Source: Bradyrhizobium sp. CCGE-LA001
GTDB lineage: Bacteria; Pseudomonadota; Alphaproteobacteria; Rhizobiales; Xanthobacteraceae
Reading direction: 5' to 3'
DNA length: 64,000 bases
Assembly: GCF_000296215.2 (NCBI RefSeq)
Contig: NZ_CP013949.1
Span: 3,713,501-3,777,500, forward strand
In this document: positions 8,506-15,732 of the stretch, one piece after another
How positions within the stretch are numbered: position 1 is the stretch's first letter
How the letters are laid out: the number at the start of each line of letters is the position of its first letter
Made by a program: the position numbers and the translations under genes
Notes under the pieces: model-generated
What the model was told of the DNA's origin: nothing
Database searches by the model: none
The model's input: the letters and a program-made list of their open reading frames with translations, nothing else

Positions 8506-8826
8506 ATGTCCCTTCCGAAATCAAGAGGCTGGCTCACCGAGATTGGCGTTGCCACAGCGCGACCGGCCGCGTTTGCGGTGTTCCTCATCTACGGCATTGC
8601 CTGGATCGCGGTCGGCAACGGGCTCGAATGGCATTCCTTCGCCACCCTGGCGACATGGGGCATGACGCTGGTAATCCAACGCGCCGAGCACCGCGACACC
8701 CAGGCGATCCATGCCAAGCTCGATGAATTGCTCAAGGTCGCCGGCCGTGAGCATGTGATGACGGTCGACGATGAGGACGCCGAAGAGGTCGAGTCTCAGC
8801 GGGAGGAGATTCGGCGTTCTGGATGA
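8506..8826 (+). CDS. Small membrane protein of the low-affinity iron permease-like family
   Basis: Reads as 106 residues starting MSLPKSRGWLTEIGVATARP. Two hydrophobic helices follow (about 17-35 and 40-56). The family signature is the block IQRAEHRDTQAIHAKLDELLK (about 57-77), which resembles the QNTQNRDTKALQLKLDEL type segment of bacterial low-affinity iron permease (Fet4-like, PF04120) proteins. Transport has not been shown for most members. An upstream in-frame ATG at 8434 would add 24 Arg/Pro-rich residues and is less likely. The tail is acidic (DDEDAEEVES). Confidence 0.75.
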   Translation: MSLPKSRGWLTEIGVATARPAAFAVFLIYGIAWIAVGNGLEWHSFATLATWGMTLVIQRAEHRDTQAIHAKLDELLKVAGREHVMTVDDEDAEEVESQREEIRRSG

Positions 8827-8862
8827 TGCGTCGCGCACCCAGACCGCCATCATACGCCTCGT

Positions 8863-9564
8863 TCAGCGCAGATAGTCAGGCCTAAAATCGGCGAGCTTGC
8901 GCAGTTCATCGGGCTGCAGCAGTTCGATCTCGCTGCCCTCCCACGCGATCAACCCGCGATGCCTGAGCTCCTGGATGGTCCGGTTGACGTGGACGATCGA
9001 TAATCCGCAGGCGTCGGCGACGTGCCGTTGCGTCATCGGCATCTGGAAGCAGCCGTCGGCGACGAGACCGACGATCTCCAGCCGCGCGGCGAGCTCGCAG
9101 ATCAGATGCGCCACCTTGGGCAGCGCCGCCTGCGCGCCGAGGCGGGCGATCCATTGCCGCGAGATCGCCGCATCGATCAGCGTCTCGCGCCAGAACGCGC
9201 GGGTCAGGTGGATGGAGCCATCGAGAAGCTGCCGGAGCACGCCGTGCGCGACATAGCCGACGATGGAAGGCCCGAGGCTGACGAGATCTGCATCCATCGG
9301 CGAGACCAGCAACGTGTGCAGGCAAGGCATGTCGCCGGGCACGTGGAAGGCGAGGATCTGGCTTCGGTCGCCGACGATGCGCGCCTGGTAGAGGAAGCCG
9401 CTGACGACGAAGACGCTGCGCGAGGCGCCTTCGCCCTGGCGCAGAACGATCTCACCGTCCGCGACTGGGCGCAGCGTTGAGGGCAGGCCGGCGATCTGCC
9501 GGCGTTCCTCGTCGGAAAGGCCTTCGATCGCCTGGAGACGCGTGATGAACTTCGGATGCGGCAT
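8863..9564 (-). CDS. Crp/Fnr-family transcriptional regulator
   Basis: A 233-residue protein with a cyclic-nucleotide-binding-like sensor barrel (about 15-125) and a C-terminal winged helix. In the winged helix, PMTQRHVADACGLSIVHVNR forms the helix-turn-helix (about 175-194). It lacks the N-terminal cysteine cluster of FNR, and no complete cAMP phosphate-binding cassette is evident, so its signal is unknown. It is clearly paralogous to the divergent regulator at 9971-10708 (shared WRETL-DAAI and the DF-P-YL ending). I place the start at the ATG at 9564, which leaves 17 bp to the upstream gene; a longer frame to 9633 would run into it. Confidence 0.88.
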   Translation of the reverse strand: MPHPKFITRLQAIEGLSDEERRQIAGLPSTLRPVADGEIVLRQGEGASRSVFVVSGFLYQARIVGDRSQILAFHVPGDMPCLHTLLVSPMDADLVSLGPSIVGYVAHGVLRQLLDGSIHLTRAFWRETLIDAAISRQWIARLGAQAALPKVAHLICELAARLEIVGLVADGCFQMPMTQRHVADACGLSIVHVNRTIQELRHRGLIAWEGSEIELLQPDELRKLADFRPDYLR

Positions 9565-9581
9565 GAGACCGGATATGCGCC

Positions 9582-9812
9582 TCAGCGATCGGGCACTTCG
9601 ACGAAGCGACGCGAGAGTTTTGCGATCGTCCAATCGGAGACGGGCTTAGCGCGGAACTCGCGGATGGCGCGGGCGAGTTCCTGATCGGACATCGGATTTG
9701 CCGGCTCTTGCAGGGTGCCGTTCCGGAAGGCATCGCTGATGCGGTCCAGATGCTGATTTTGTTCCGATGCAAAGAGGTAGCGAATGCGCTCCAGGATGGT
9801 CGGTGGTGTCAT
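9582..9812 (-). CDS. Small hypothetical protein
   Basis: Encodes 76 residues starting MTPPTILERIRYLFASEQNQ, largely helical and charged, with no recognised domain. It lies just upstream of the Crp/Fnr gene in the same direction (17 bp gap), so a two-gene operon is likely. Composition is protein-like, and the frame matches the regulator's shortened start. Function unknown. Confidence 0.6.
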   Translation of the reverse strand: MTPPTILERIRYLFASEQNQHLDRISDAFRNGTLQEPANPMSDQELARAIREFRAKPVSDWTIAKLSRRFVEVPDR

Positions 9813-9970
9813 GAGAAGAGCTGCGAAGCCCGCTTTCGGAGGATGGGACGGATGCGACTCGGCGATGTCGCAAATCGATTAGCAACCTGTGCTTCCGATA
9901 AGCGTTCTAGTCCGCTGTACGTAGGCCGGATGTATCATTTGATAGAACCGGCGGGATTTTTGGCGGTCTC

Positions 9971-10708
9971 ATGGACAAAGCCCACGATGTGCTGATCCGG
10001 AACCTGTGCGAGCACACCCCATTGGTCGAGGACGATATCGCCGAAATCCGGGAACTGACCTTCAACCTTCGTGATCTGGAGCCCAACGAGGATTTCATCC
10101 GCCAGGGCGATAAGCCCGAGCATTCGGTGCTGGTCGTCTCGGGCGCCGTCGCTCGCTACCATCTGCTCGGCAGTGGTCGCCGGCAATATCTCGCGTTTCA
10201 TTTCACCGGCGACCTGCCGGACGCACAGGGCCTGTTCATCGATGAGATGGACCATGGGCTGAGTGCGCTGGGACCGGCGTCGGTCGCCTTCATCCCGCAT
10301 CGCGAATTGTTCGCCGCGTTCCGGCGGCGGCCGGTTTTCGGGATGGCGGTTTGGCGCGAAACCTTGCTCGATGCAGCGATCTTCCGCGAGGCCATCACCA
10401 ACAACAGCGCGCGGCCAATGCAGACGCGCATGGCACATCTGTTCTGCGAGCTGTTCTACCGCGCCCGCGCCGCGCAACTCGTCCGCGCCAATCGCTGCCG
10501 CATGCCGATCAGTCTCGCCCAGCTTGGCGAGACGCTGGGCATGGCGATCGCAACCGTGAACCGGACACTCGCCGACCTCCGGCGGAGTGGGGCGATGGAT
10601 CTTCGCGAGGGCGAGCTGATCGTGCTGAAATGGCGCGAGTTGCAGCGGCTCGGCGATTTCAGTCCGGCCTATCTGCACCTGAAGCGTCAGTCCTCGCCGC
10701 CGCCCTGA
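9971..10708 (+). CDS. Crp/Fnr-family transcriptional regulator (paralogue of the 8863-9564 gene)
   Basis: A 245-residue regulator. The N-terminal sensor barrel spans about 15-130 (HSVLVVSGAVARYHLLG, QYLAFHFTGDLPDAQ). A winged helix follows with PISLAQLGETLGMAIATVNR (about 179-198) as the DNA-recognition helix-turn-helix. No FNR-type cysteine cluster is present. It shares the WRETLLDAAI and FSPAYL segments with its divergent neighbour, showing a duplication within one subfamily. Regulatory signal and targets are unknown; the two may cross-regulate through the roughly 160 bp between 9812 and 9971. Confidence 0.9.
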   Translation: MDKAHDVLIRNLCEHTPLVEDDIAEIRELTFNLRDLEPNEDFIRQGDKPEHSVLVVSGAVARYHLLGSGRRQYLAFHFTGDLPDAQGLFIDEMDHGLSALGPASVAFIPHRELFAAFRRRPVFGMAVWRETLLDAAIFREAITNNSARPMQTRMAHLFCELFYRARAAQLVRANRCRMPISLAQLGETLGMAIATVNRTLADLRRSGAMDLREGELIVLKWRELQRLGDFSPAYLHLKRQSSPPP

Positions 10709-10734
10709 GCCGCGGCCGGCACCCAGCTTGAGGG

Positions 10735-10759
10735 GGAACAACTTCCTCCTCGGCACGTC
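10735..10759 (+). promoter_or_regulatory. Possible EcfG (general stress sigma) promoter, near match
   Basis: GGAAC at 10735-10739, then 16 bp, then CGTC at 10756-10759; the alphaproteobacterial EcfG consensus is GGAAC-N16/17-CGTT. One base differs in the -10 element. It lies about 25 bp before the start of the small secreted protein at 10784. Confidence 0.4.
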
Positions 10760-10783
10760 ATTTCTGGGACGAGGGAGATGCTC

Positions 10784-11011
10784 ATGAAAGCGCTCATCGC
10801 TGCGGTCACGTTTGCCGCCATGACCGGGCCTGCCATCGCCCAGAACACCGGACCCGTGCCGCAGAGCGGCATGGAAAGGCCGGAGAACACCAACGGCGCC
10901 ACCGAAAGAGGCGCGATGGACACCACCGGCATGAATGCGAACCGGGCCAATCGGTCCGGCATGAAGGATATGTCCAAGAGAGAGAACCGGACCGACGGCA
11001 AGAAGAAGTAA
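10784..11011 (+). CDS. Small secreted Asn/Met-rich protein
   Basis: A 75-residue protein with a Sec signal peptide (MKALIAAVTFAAMTGPAIA, cleavage before QN). The mature part is polar, rich in Asn, Met, Gly and Arg, and ends in KKK. Two ATGs are close together. The second (10784) has GAGGGAG six bases upstream, whereas the first (10778) touches that sequence, so 10784 is the likely start. A near-consensus EcfG promoter precedes it. No known domain; similar short periplasmic proteins are frequent in Bradyrhizobium. Confidence 0.7.
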   Translation: MKALIAAVTFAAMTGPAIAQNTGPVPQSGMERPENTNGATERGAMDTTGMNANRANRSGMKDMSKRENRTDGKKK

Positions 11012-11072
11012 AGCGCCAGCGGGGTGGTCGCCGCTATCTACGGCGGCGCTCTCGTTCCGACTTGCGACCGCC

Positions 11073-11243
11073 TCAATCGCGCGCGCAGCAATCGACCAGC
11101 GCGCGCCAGATGCGGTCGACCTGCGGGGTCCTGCGAGATTCGAAGGCGGCATCGTCTTCCGCACGCGGCGACGTCGCGGTGCGCCTGTCGCGCGGCTCGA
11201 TCCAGCGCTCCGAGATGGGATCGTACCATCGGCCGAGGGTCAT
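11073..11243 (-). CDS. Small hypothetical protein (56 residues)
   Basis: A short minus-strand frame starts MTLGRWYDPISERWIEPRDR and ends VDCCARD with a TGA stop. The aromatic and charged composition is protein-like. AGGAG lies 11 bp before the ATG, a rather long spacing. A sequence with an exact EcfG promoter consensus ends about 37 bp upstream of the ATG. No known domain. Below the length cutoff of many gene finders. Confidence 0.6.
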   Translation of the reverse strand: MTLGRWYDPISERWIEPRDRRTATSPRAEDDAAFESRRTPQVDRIWRALVDCCARD

Positions 11244-11279
11244 CACGTCAGTCGCTCCTTCATTGCGTGACGGGAGACC

Positions 11280-11305
11280 AACGCGATCAACGTTCGCGAC
11301 GTTCC
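11280..11305 (-). promoter_or_regulatory. Candidate EcfG (PhyR-NepR-EcfG general stress) promoter
   Basis: On the minus strand GGAAC (11305-11301) is followed after 17 bp by CGTT (11283-11280), an exact match to the EcfG consensus. A transcript start about 6-8 bp later would give a leader of roughly 30 bases before the ATG at 11243. Confidence 0.55.
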
Positions 11306-11453
11306 TTATTCGACGTCATCTATTCGAGGCTCAATGAAACTTTGTTCTCGGCCGGAGAACTACGGGAATCCGGCCCCCTACGGCCCGCGCCCGGCTGGGG
11401 GTAGCGGTGAACATACGAAGGCTTGCGGCCATCAACCGCGTCGCGAAGGACGA

Positions 11454-11690
11454 TCAGCCAAGGCGCGCTTCACGTTTCCCGGCGTTGTCGCTCTTGGCCG
11501 CATGCGCGCGGTAGATGTCGATCGCCCTGTTGGCGAGCATCAGCTGCCGGCGTTCGCCGGTCCGAAGCTGCGCTTCGATGGCGTCGAGAATGACGTTGGC
11601 GCTCTCGTCCGGAGAACCGAGCTCGCCGCTCTTCTCCAGACAGCTCCAGGCAATGAAGAATGCGCTTTCGACTGTGCATCGGATCGACAT
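11454..11690 (-). CDS. Small hypothetical helical protein (78 residues)
   Basis: Starts MSIRCTVESAFFIAWSCLEK and continues as a largely helical, charged chain (NVILDAIEAQLRTGERRQLM, ANRAIDIYRAHAAKSDNAGK). It has two cysteines (C5, C17) and no known domain. The frame is open further upstream, but the composition there becomes Arg/Pro-rich, typical of a shadow frame. An exact EcfG consensus sits immediately before the ATG, which would make the message nearly leaderless; a TTG at 11705 is an alternative start. It lies 74 bp downstream of the alcohol dehydrogenase gene. Confidence 0.65.
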   Translation of the reverse strand: MSIRCTVESAFFIAWSCLEKSGELGSPDESANVILDAIEAQLRTGERRQLMLANRAIDIYRAHAAKSDNAGKREARLG

Positions 11691-11698
11691 GCGCAGCC

Positions 11699-11723
11699 AA
11701 CGCAGGCCGGCCGCAGGCGTTCC
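11699..11723 (-). promoter_or_regulatory. Candidate EcfG promoter
   Basis: On the minus strand GGAAC (11723-11719), 16 bp, CGTT (11702-11699): a second exact EcfG-type match within 420 bp. The predicted start of transcription falls at or within a few bases of the ATG at 11690. Confidence 0.4.
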
Positions 11724-11764
11724 CTGCGGCGGGCGAGACTTGCGTCGGGCCCGCCGCAGGGCTG

Positions 11765-12823
11765 TCAGTTCTTCAGCACGATGCGGCCGACGACCTTGCC
11801 GGCACGCAGTTCGTCGATCCATTTCTGGACGTCGCCCATCGGCTCCTCGCGCATCGGCGTCGGCTTGATCTTGCCGGCGCGGGCCAGCGCCATCAGCTCG
11901 TGGGCCTCAGTGAGCGTGCCGACCATGAAGCCCTCGATGGTCATGCGCTTGTAGACCCATTGCACCATCGGCAGCGTGAACTGGCCGCCCATCAGGCCGG
12001 AGACCACGATCTTGCCGCCGCGCGCGGCGACCGCGACGGCGAAGGCCATCGACTTCTCGTTGCCGGCGAAATCGACGATCTCGTCGAAGCCGCCATCGGT
12101 CTCCTTGAGGATGCGCTTGATCACGTCTGGCTCGGCCGGATCGTAGGCAACAGCCGCGCCGTTCTTCAGCGCGGTGTCGCGCGCTGCCGGCGAGAGGTCG
12201 GCGACCGTGATCGGCTGCTTGAACATCGCCTGCGCGAACGACAGGCCCATCATGCCGACGCCGCCGAGGCCGATCAGCAGCAAATTGCGCTGGCGCGGAC
12301 GGTCGACCAGGCGCTTGAGCGCGCCGTAAGCGGTCACGCCCGAGCACATCAGGGTCGCGGCCTGGTTGACGGGCAGGGGATCATAGTCGAGCAGATATTT
12401 CGCGTCGGGCACCAGCACGTGGGTGGCGAAGCCGCCGTCGATGGAGACGCCGAGGAAGCGCTGCTTGACGCAGAGGTTCTCGTCGCCGTTCTGGCAGTCG
12501 CGGCACTGGCCGCAGCCGATCCACGGAAACACCGCCTTCTTCGTGCCGACGAGACCGGCTTCGACATCCGGGCCGACCTCGTCGACGACGCCGGCGATCT
12601 CGTGGCCGAGCGTGAAGGGCAGCGTCATGCCGCGCGTGGTGTCCAGCTTCTTGCCGCCGCCGAGATCGGCATAGCCGTCCTGGATGTGGAGATCGGAGTG
12701 GCAGAGGCCGCAGCGCTCGATGCGCACCAAAACTTCGCGGCCTTGCGGCTTGGGCGTGTCGACGATGGTCTCGCACAAGGGCGCGTCGAACTTGACCAGG
12801 GACTGCCTGCGCATCAGCGCCAT
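11765..12823 (-). CDS. Zinc-dependent alcohol dehydrogenase (medium-chain family)
   Basis: A 352-residue cytosolic oxidoreductase. The catalytic zinc ligands are C41 and the H73-E74 pair (CGLCHSD, LGHEIAG). The structural zinc lobe has cysteines 104, 107, 110 and 118 (CGQCRDCQNGDENLC). The Rossmann motif is GLGGVGMMG at about 182-190. It would oxidise an alcohol with NAD(P)+; the substrate is not predictable. The ATG at 12823 is preceded by GGAGGAAGGA, which decides the start over longer frames reaching 12934. It is co-directional with and 22 bp downstream of rsmA, though a functional link to that operon is doubtful. Confidence 0.93.
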   Translation of the reverse strand: MALMRRQSLVKFDAPLCETIVDTPKPQGREVLVRIERCGLCHSDLHIQDGYADLGGGKKLDTTRGMTLPFTLGHEIAGVVDEVGPDVEAGLVGTKKAVFPWIGCGQCRDCQNGDENLCVKQRFLGVSIDGGFATHVLVPDAKYLLDYDPLPVNQAATLMCSGVTAYGALKRLVDRPRQRNLLLIGLGGVGMMGLSFAQAMFKQPITVADLSPAARDTALKNGAAVAYDPAEPDVIKRILKETDGGFDEIVDFAGNEKSMAFAVAVAARGGKIVVSGLMGGQFTLPMVQWVYKRMTIEGFMVGTLTEAHELMALARAGKIKPTPMREEPMGDVQKWIDELRAGKVVGRIVLKN

Positions 12824-12845
12824 ATTCCTTCCTCCGAAATTCCTG

Positions 12846-13703
12846 TTATTCAGCCTGCTTTCGTATATCCGCCAATTCGCAGGCCATGGCAACAAAGCCG
12901 GAAATCGGAATGGTCTCGGCGCGCCGCGTCGCATCGACGCCGGCCGCTTGCGCGAGCCGCGCGGGATCGGCGCCGAGCGATTTCAGGCTTTGCCGCAGCA
13001 TCTTGCGGCGCTGGCCGAAGGCCGCGGCGGCGACCTGTTCGAGCAGTCTGCGATCGCAGGGCAAAGGTTCTGCACGCGGTGTGAGGCGCACGACGGAGGA
13101 GGTGACCTTCGGCGGCGGCACGAAGGCGGACGGCGCGATGTCGAACAGGATCTTGGTCTCACAGCGCCAATTGGCGAGCACGCCGAGACGGCCGTAGGCC
13201 TCCTCGTCCTCGCGGGCGACGATGCGCTCACCGACCTCGCGCTGGAACATCAGCACCATCATCTCATACCAGGGCGGCCAGGGCTCGATCGTGAGCCAGT
13301 TGATCAGGAGCTGGGTCGCAATGTTGTAGGGCAGGTTGGCGACGATTTTTGCGCGTTCGCCATCGAGCAGCGGACGCGGGTCGAAGGTCATGGCATCGCC
13401 ATGCACGATCTCGAGTCTATCAGGGTAGCGCGCGGAAATATCCTGCAGCGCCGGTATCGCGCGCTCGTCATGCTCGATAGCGATGACGCGCCGCGCGCCG
13501 AGCGCGAGCAAGGCGCGCGTCAGCCCGCCCGGGCCGGGGCCGATCTCGACGATGGTGCAGTCTTCGAGCGGCGCCGCCGCACGTGCGATGCGCGCGGTCA
13601 GATTGAGGTCGAGCAGGAAGTTCTGCCCCAGCGATTTTCGGGCCGACAGCGCATGCTGGCGGATGACCTCGCGCAGCGGCGGGAGGTCGTCGATCGCGCT
13701 CAT
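12846..13703 (-). CDS. rsmA: 16S rRNA (adenine1518-N6/adenine1519-N6)-dimethyltransferase
   Basis: RsmA/KsgA dimethylates two adjacent adenines in the 3'-terminal helix of 16S rRNA using S-adenosylmethionine. The 285 residues show SLGQNFLLD (about 24-32), the SAM motif EIGPGPGGLT (about 53-62), VIAIEHDERA, HGDAMTFD and the catalytic NLPYN (about 123-127). Its ATG shares one base with the pdxA stop (TGATG at 13705-13701), so translation is likely coupled to pdxA. It is the last envelope/translation gene of the lptF-to-rsmA run. Confidence 0.97.
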   Translation of the reverse strand: MSAIDDLPPLREVIRQHALSARKSLGQNFLLDLNLTARIARAAAPLEDCTIVEIGPGPGGLTRALLALGARRVIAIEHDERAIPALQDISARYPDRLEIVHGDAMTFDPRPLLDGERAKIVANLPYNIATQLLINWLTIEPWPPWYEMMVLMFQREVGERIVAREDEEAYGRLGVLANWRCETKILFDIAPSAFVPPPKVTSSVVRLTPRAEPLPCDRRLLEQVAAAAFGQRRKMLRQSLKSLGADPARLAQAAGVDATRRAETIPISGFVAMACELADIRKQAE

Positions 13704-14728
13704 CAGAGCGTCGCCGCCGCCATGCGGCTCGCCAGGCGAAGCGCCGCGATCAGGCTGGCCGGATTGGCTTTGCCGGTGCCGGCGATGTCGAAGGCGGTGC
13801 CGTGATCGGGCGAGGTGCGGATGAAGGGCAGGCCGAGCGTGACGTTGACGGCATCGTCGAAGGCCACCGTCTTGATCGGGATCAGCGCCTGGTCGTGATA
13901 CATGCAGACCGCGCAGTCATAGGTGTTGCGCGCGGCTTCGTGGAACATGGTGTCGGCGGGCAGCGGGCCCCGGGCCTCGATGCCGTCGTTGCGCAGCAGC
14001 TTCAGCGCCGGCGCGATGATGGTCTGCTCCTCATGGCCGAGCGAGCCGTCCTCGCCGGCGTGCGGATTGAGGCCGGAGACCGCAATGCGCGGCTTCGTGA
14101 TGCCGAAGCGGGATTGGAGCTCGGTCGCGACGATGCGGACGGTCGAGACGATCAGCTCGCTCGTGAGCTGGGCCAGCGCCTCGCGCAGCGAGACGTGGAT
14201 GGTCACGGGCACCACGGCGAGCCGCGGCGACCACAGCATCATCACCGGCTGCGGCACGCGGCCGTCCACGGCTGCGAGCTCGGCGAGGTATTCGGTGTGG
14301 CCGGGATGGCGGAAGCCCGCGCGATAGAGCACGCTCTTGGCGATCGGATTGGTGACGACGGCGGCGGCGCGTCCTTCGCGGACGTCGGTGACCGCCTGGC
14401 GAATCGAGGCGAGCGCGGCCGGCGCGCTCGATGCGTCGGGCTTGCCGGGCTCGGCGGTGACGCGCTCGCCGGTGGCAACCACGGGAAGGGCGTCGGCAAA
14501 GGCAGCCTCGGCATTGCCGGCATTGACCGCGGCGATGCTGATGTCGGCGCCGATCGCCTTGGCGCGCCTTGCGATCAGCGCCTCGTCGCCGAGCAGATAG
14601 AAGGCGGGCAGGTCCAACTCGCGGCGCCTGAGCCAGGCCGCGATGGTGATGTCGGGACCGATGCCGGCGGGCTCTCCCAGGGTCAGGGCGAGGGGCCTTG
14701 CCGGGCGCTCTGAAGAGGACTCGGCCAT
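13703..14728 (-). CDS. pdxA: 4-hydroxythreonine-4-phosphate dehydrogenase
   Basis: PdxA oxidises 4-phosphohydroxy-L-threonine in the DXP-dependent pyridoxal phosphate pathway. The 341 residues include LGEPAGIGPDI near the N-terminus, the metal ligand segment FRHPGHTEYLAEL (about 178-190), CMYHDQALIPIKTV and TSPDHGTAFDIAGTG near the C-terminus. These supply the three metal-binding histidines. Start and stop overlap surA and rsmA by one base each (TGATG). The surA-pdxA-rsmA order is conserved widely in proteobacteria. Confidence 0.96.
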   Translation of the reverse strand: MAESSSERPARPLALTLGEPAGIGPDITIAAWLRRRELDLPAFYLLGDEALIARRAKAIGADISIAAVNAGNAEAAFADALPVVATGERVTAEPGKPDASSAPAALASIRQAVTDVREGRAAAVVTNPIAKSVLYRAGFRHPGHTEYLAELAAVDGRVPQPVMMLWSPRLAVVPVTIHVSLREALAQLTSELIVSTVRIVATELQSRFGITKPRIAVSGLNPHAGEDGSLGHEEQTIIAPALKLLRNDGIEARGPLPADTMFHEAARNTYDCAVCMYHDQALIPIKTVAFDDAVNVTLGLPFIRTSPDHGTAFDIAGTGKANPASLIAALRLASRMAAATL

Positions 14729-15678
14729 CAGCGGTTGCGATATTCGATCATCGCCGCCTTGCGGAGCTCGTCGAGATAGGCCTTCTGGGTCTTCTCGTAC
14801 TTCTCCTGATACATCTTCTCGCGGACCTCACGCTTCTTCGGCGTGTCGATCATGGTCGGCTTGCGTGAGCACAGCACCACCATCTCGATGCCGTTCTTGG
14901 TCATCTCGGGCGCGGTCAGACGGCCGATCGGCGTGTCGTCGAGCACCTTGCGCAGCGGCTCGGGCAGTTCCGCCGTGGTCTTGGTCACGGTGTCGCGGAT
15001 GGTGGCGTTCGGGGTCGAGCGGAACAGCGAGTTGGCTTCCGCGCAGCTTGCGACGCGCGAGCGATAGGTCTCGGCTTCCTTCTTGCGCGTTTCCAGGAAT
15101 GCCGGAGACGAGCCGCGGGGCACGATCAGCACGATCGGCTGCATCTTGTATTCGGTGCCCTCGATCTGGAGTTTCTCGCCGGTCTGGGCCTGGACGGCCT
15201 GCGCGACGTCGCGCTCGCCGACCATCAGCTTCTCCTTGTAGCGGCCGCGCACGAGGCTGGTCCAGACCATCTCGGACTTCATGCGGGCCTTCAGCGTCTC
15301 GGGGCGCACGCCCTTGGATTCGAGCGACTTGGTGAGCTGATCCGGCGTGATGCGCATGCGCTGCGCCATGCCTTCGTAGGACTGGTTGATGTCGGAGACG
15401 CCGGGATCGACCCCGTACTTCTTGCCCTCCCTCATCTTCACCTTGTCGTCGATCAGTTCATTGATCACCTGCTCCCGCGTCGGAACCTTCTGGGTCGTCA
15501 GCTGATCGAGCTTGGAGCGCTGCTCGATGTCGAAATCGGTGATCGGTTCGCCGTTGACCATGAGCACGATGTTCTGTGCGCGCGACGGCGAGGGCAGGCC
15601 CGTCATGATCAGTCCCACACCGAGGACGAGCAGGAGGCGGAACACAGGCAATGGGATCGTCATGGTTGTCGCTCGCAT
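14728..15678 (-). CDS. surA: Periplasmic chaperone/peptidyl-prolyl isomerase SurA-like protein
   Basis: A 316-residue exported protein with a signal peptide ending PSRAQ near residue 35. The SurA N-terminal domain follows (VNGEPITDFDIEQRSKL, INELIDDKVKMREGKKYG), then a degenerate parvulin-like region and a C-terminal helix. SurA escorts outer-membrane proteins such as LptD, its neighbour 54 bp upstream, through the periplasm. It is shorter than E. coli SurA (about 430 residues), as is usual in this order, where only one isomerase-like domain remains. The pdxA ATG overlaps its stop by one base. Confidence 0.9.
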   Translation of the reverse strand: MRATTMTIPLPVFRLLLVLGVGLIMTGLPSPSRAQNIVLMVNGEPITDFDIEQRSKLDQLTTQKVPTREQVINELIDDKVKMREGKKYGVDPGVSDINQSYEGMAQRMRITPDQLTKSLESKGVRPETLKARMKSEMVWTSLVRGRYKEKLMVGERDVAQAVQAQTGEKLQIEGTEYKMQPIVLIVPRGSSPAFLETRKKEAETYRSRVASCAEANSLFRSTPNATIRDTVTKTTAELPEPLRKVLDDTPIGRLTAPEMTKNGIEMVVLCSRKPTMIDTPKKREVREKMYQEKYEKTQKAYLDELRKAAMIEYRNR

Positions 15679-15732
15679 GTCAGCCGCGTTGAGTCTGCGA
15701 TCGGGGCGAACGCGGCCGGCAATTCAAACAGC

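Noticed and set aside
8863..10708. FNR/FixK-type oxygen regulators
   Set aside because: The N-terminal cysteine cluster needed for the iron-sulfur sensor is absent in both proteins; FixK-like function cannot be claimed from the sequence.
11660..13084. 474-codon plus-strand frame opposite the alcohol dehydrogenase and rsmA
   Set aside because: Third-position GC bias opens long antisense frames here; both minus-strand genes have intact catalytic motifs and the plus frame has none.
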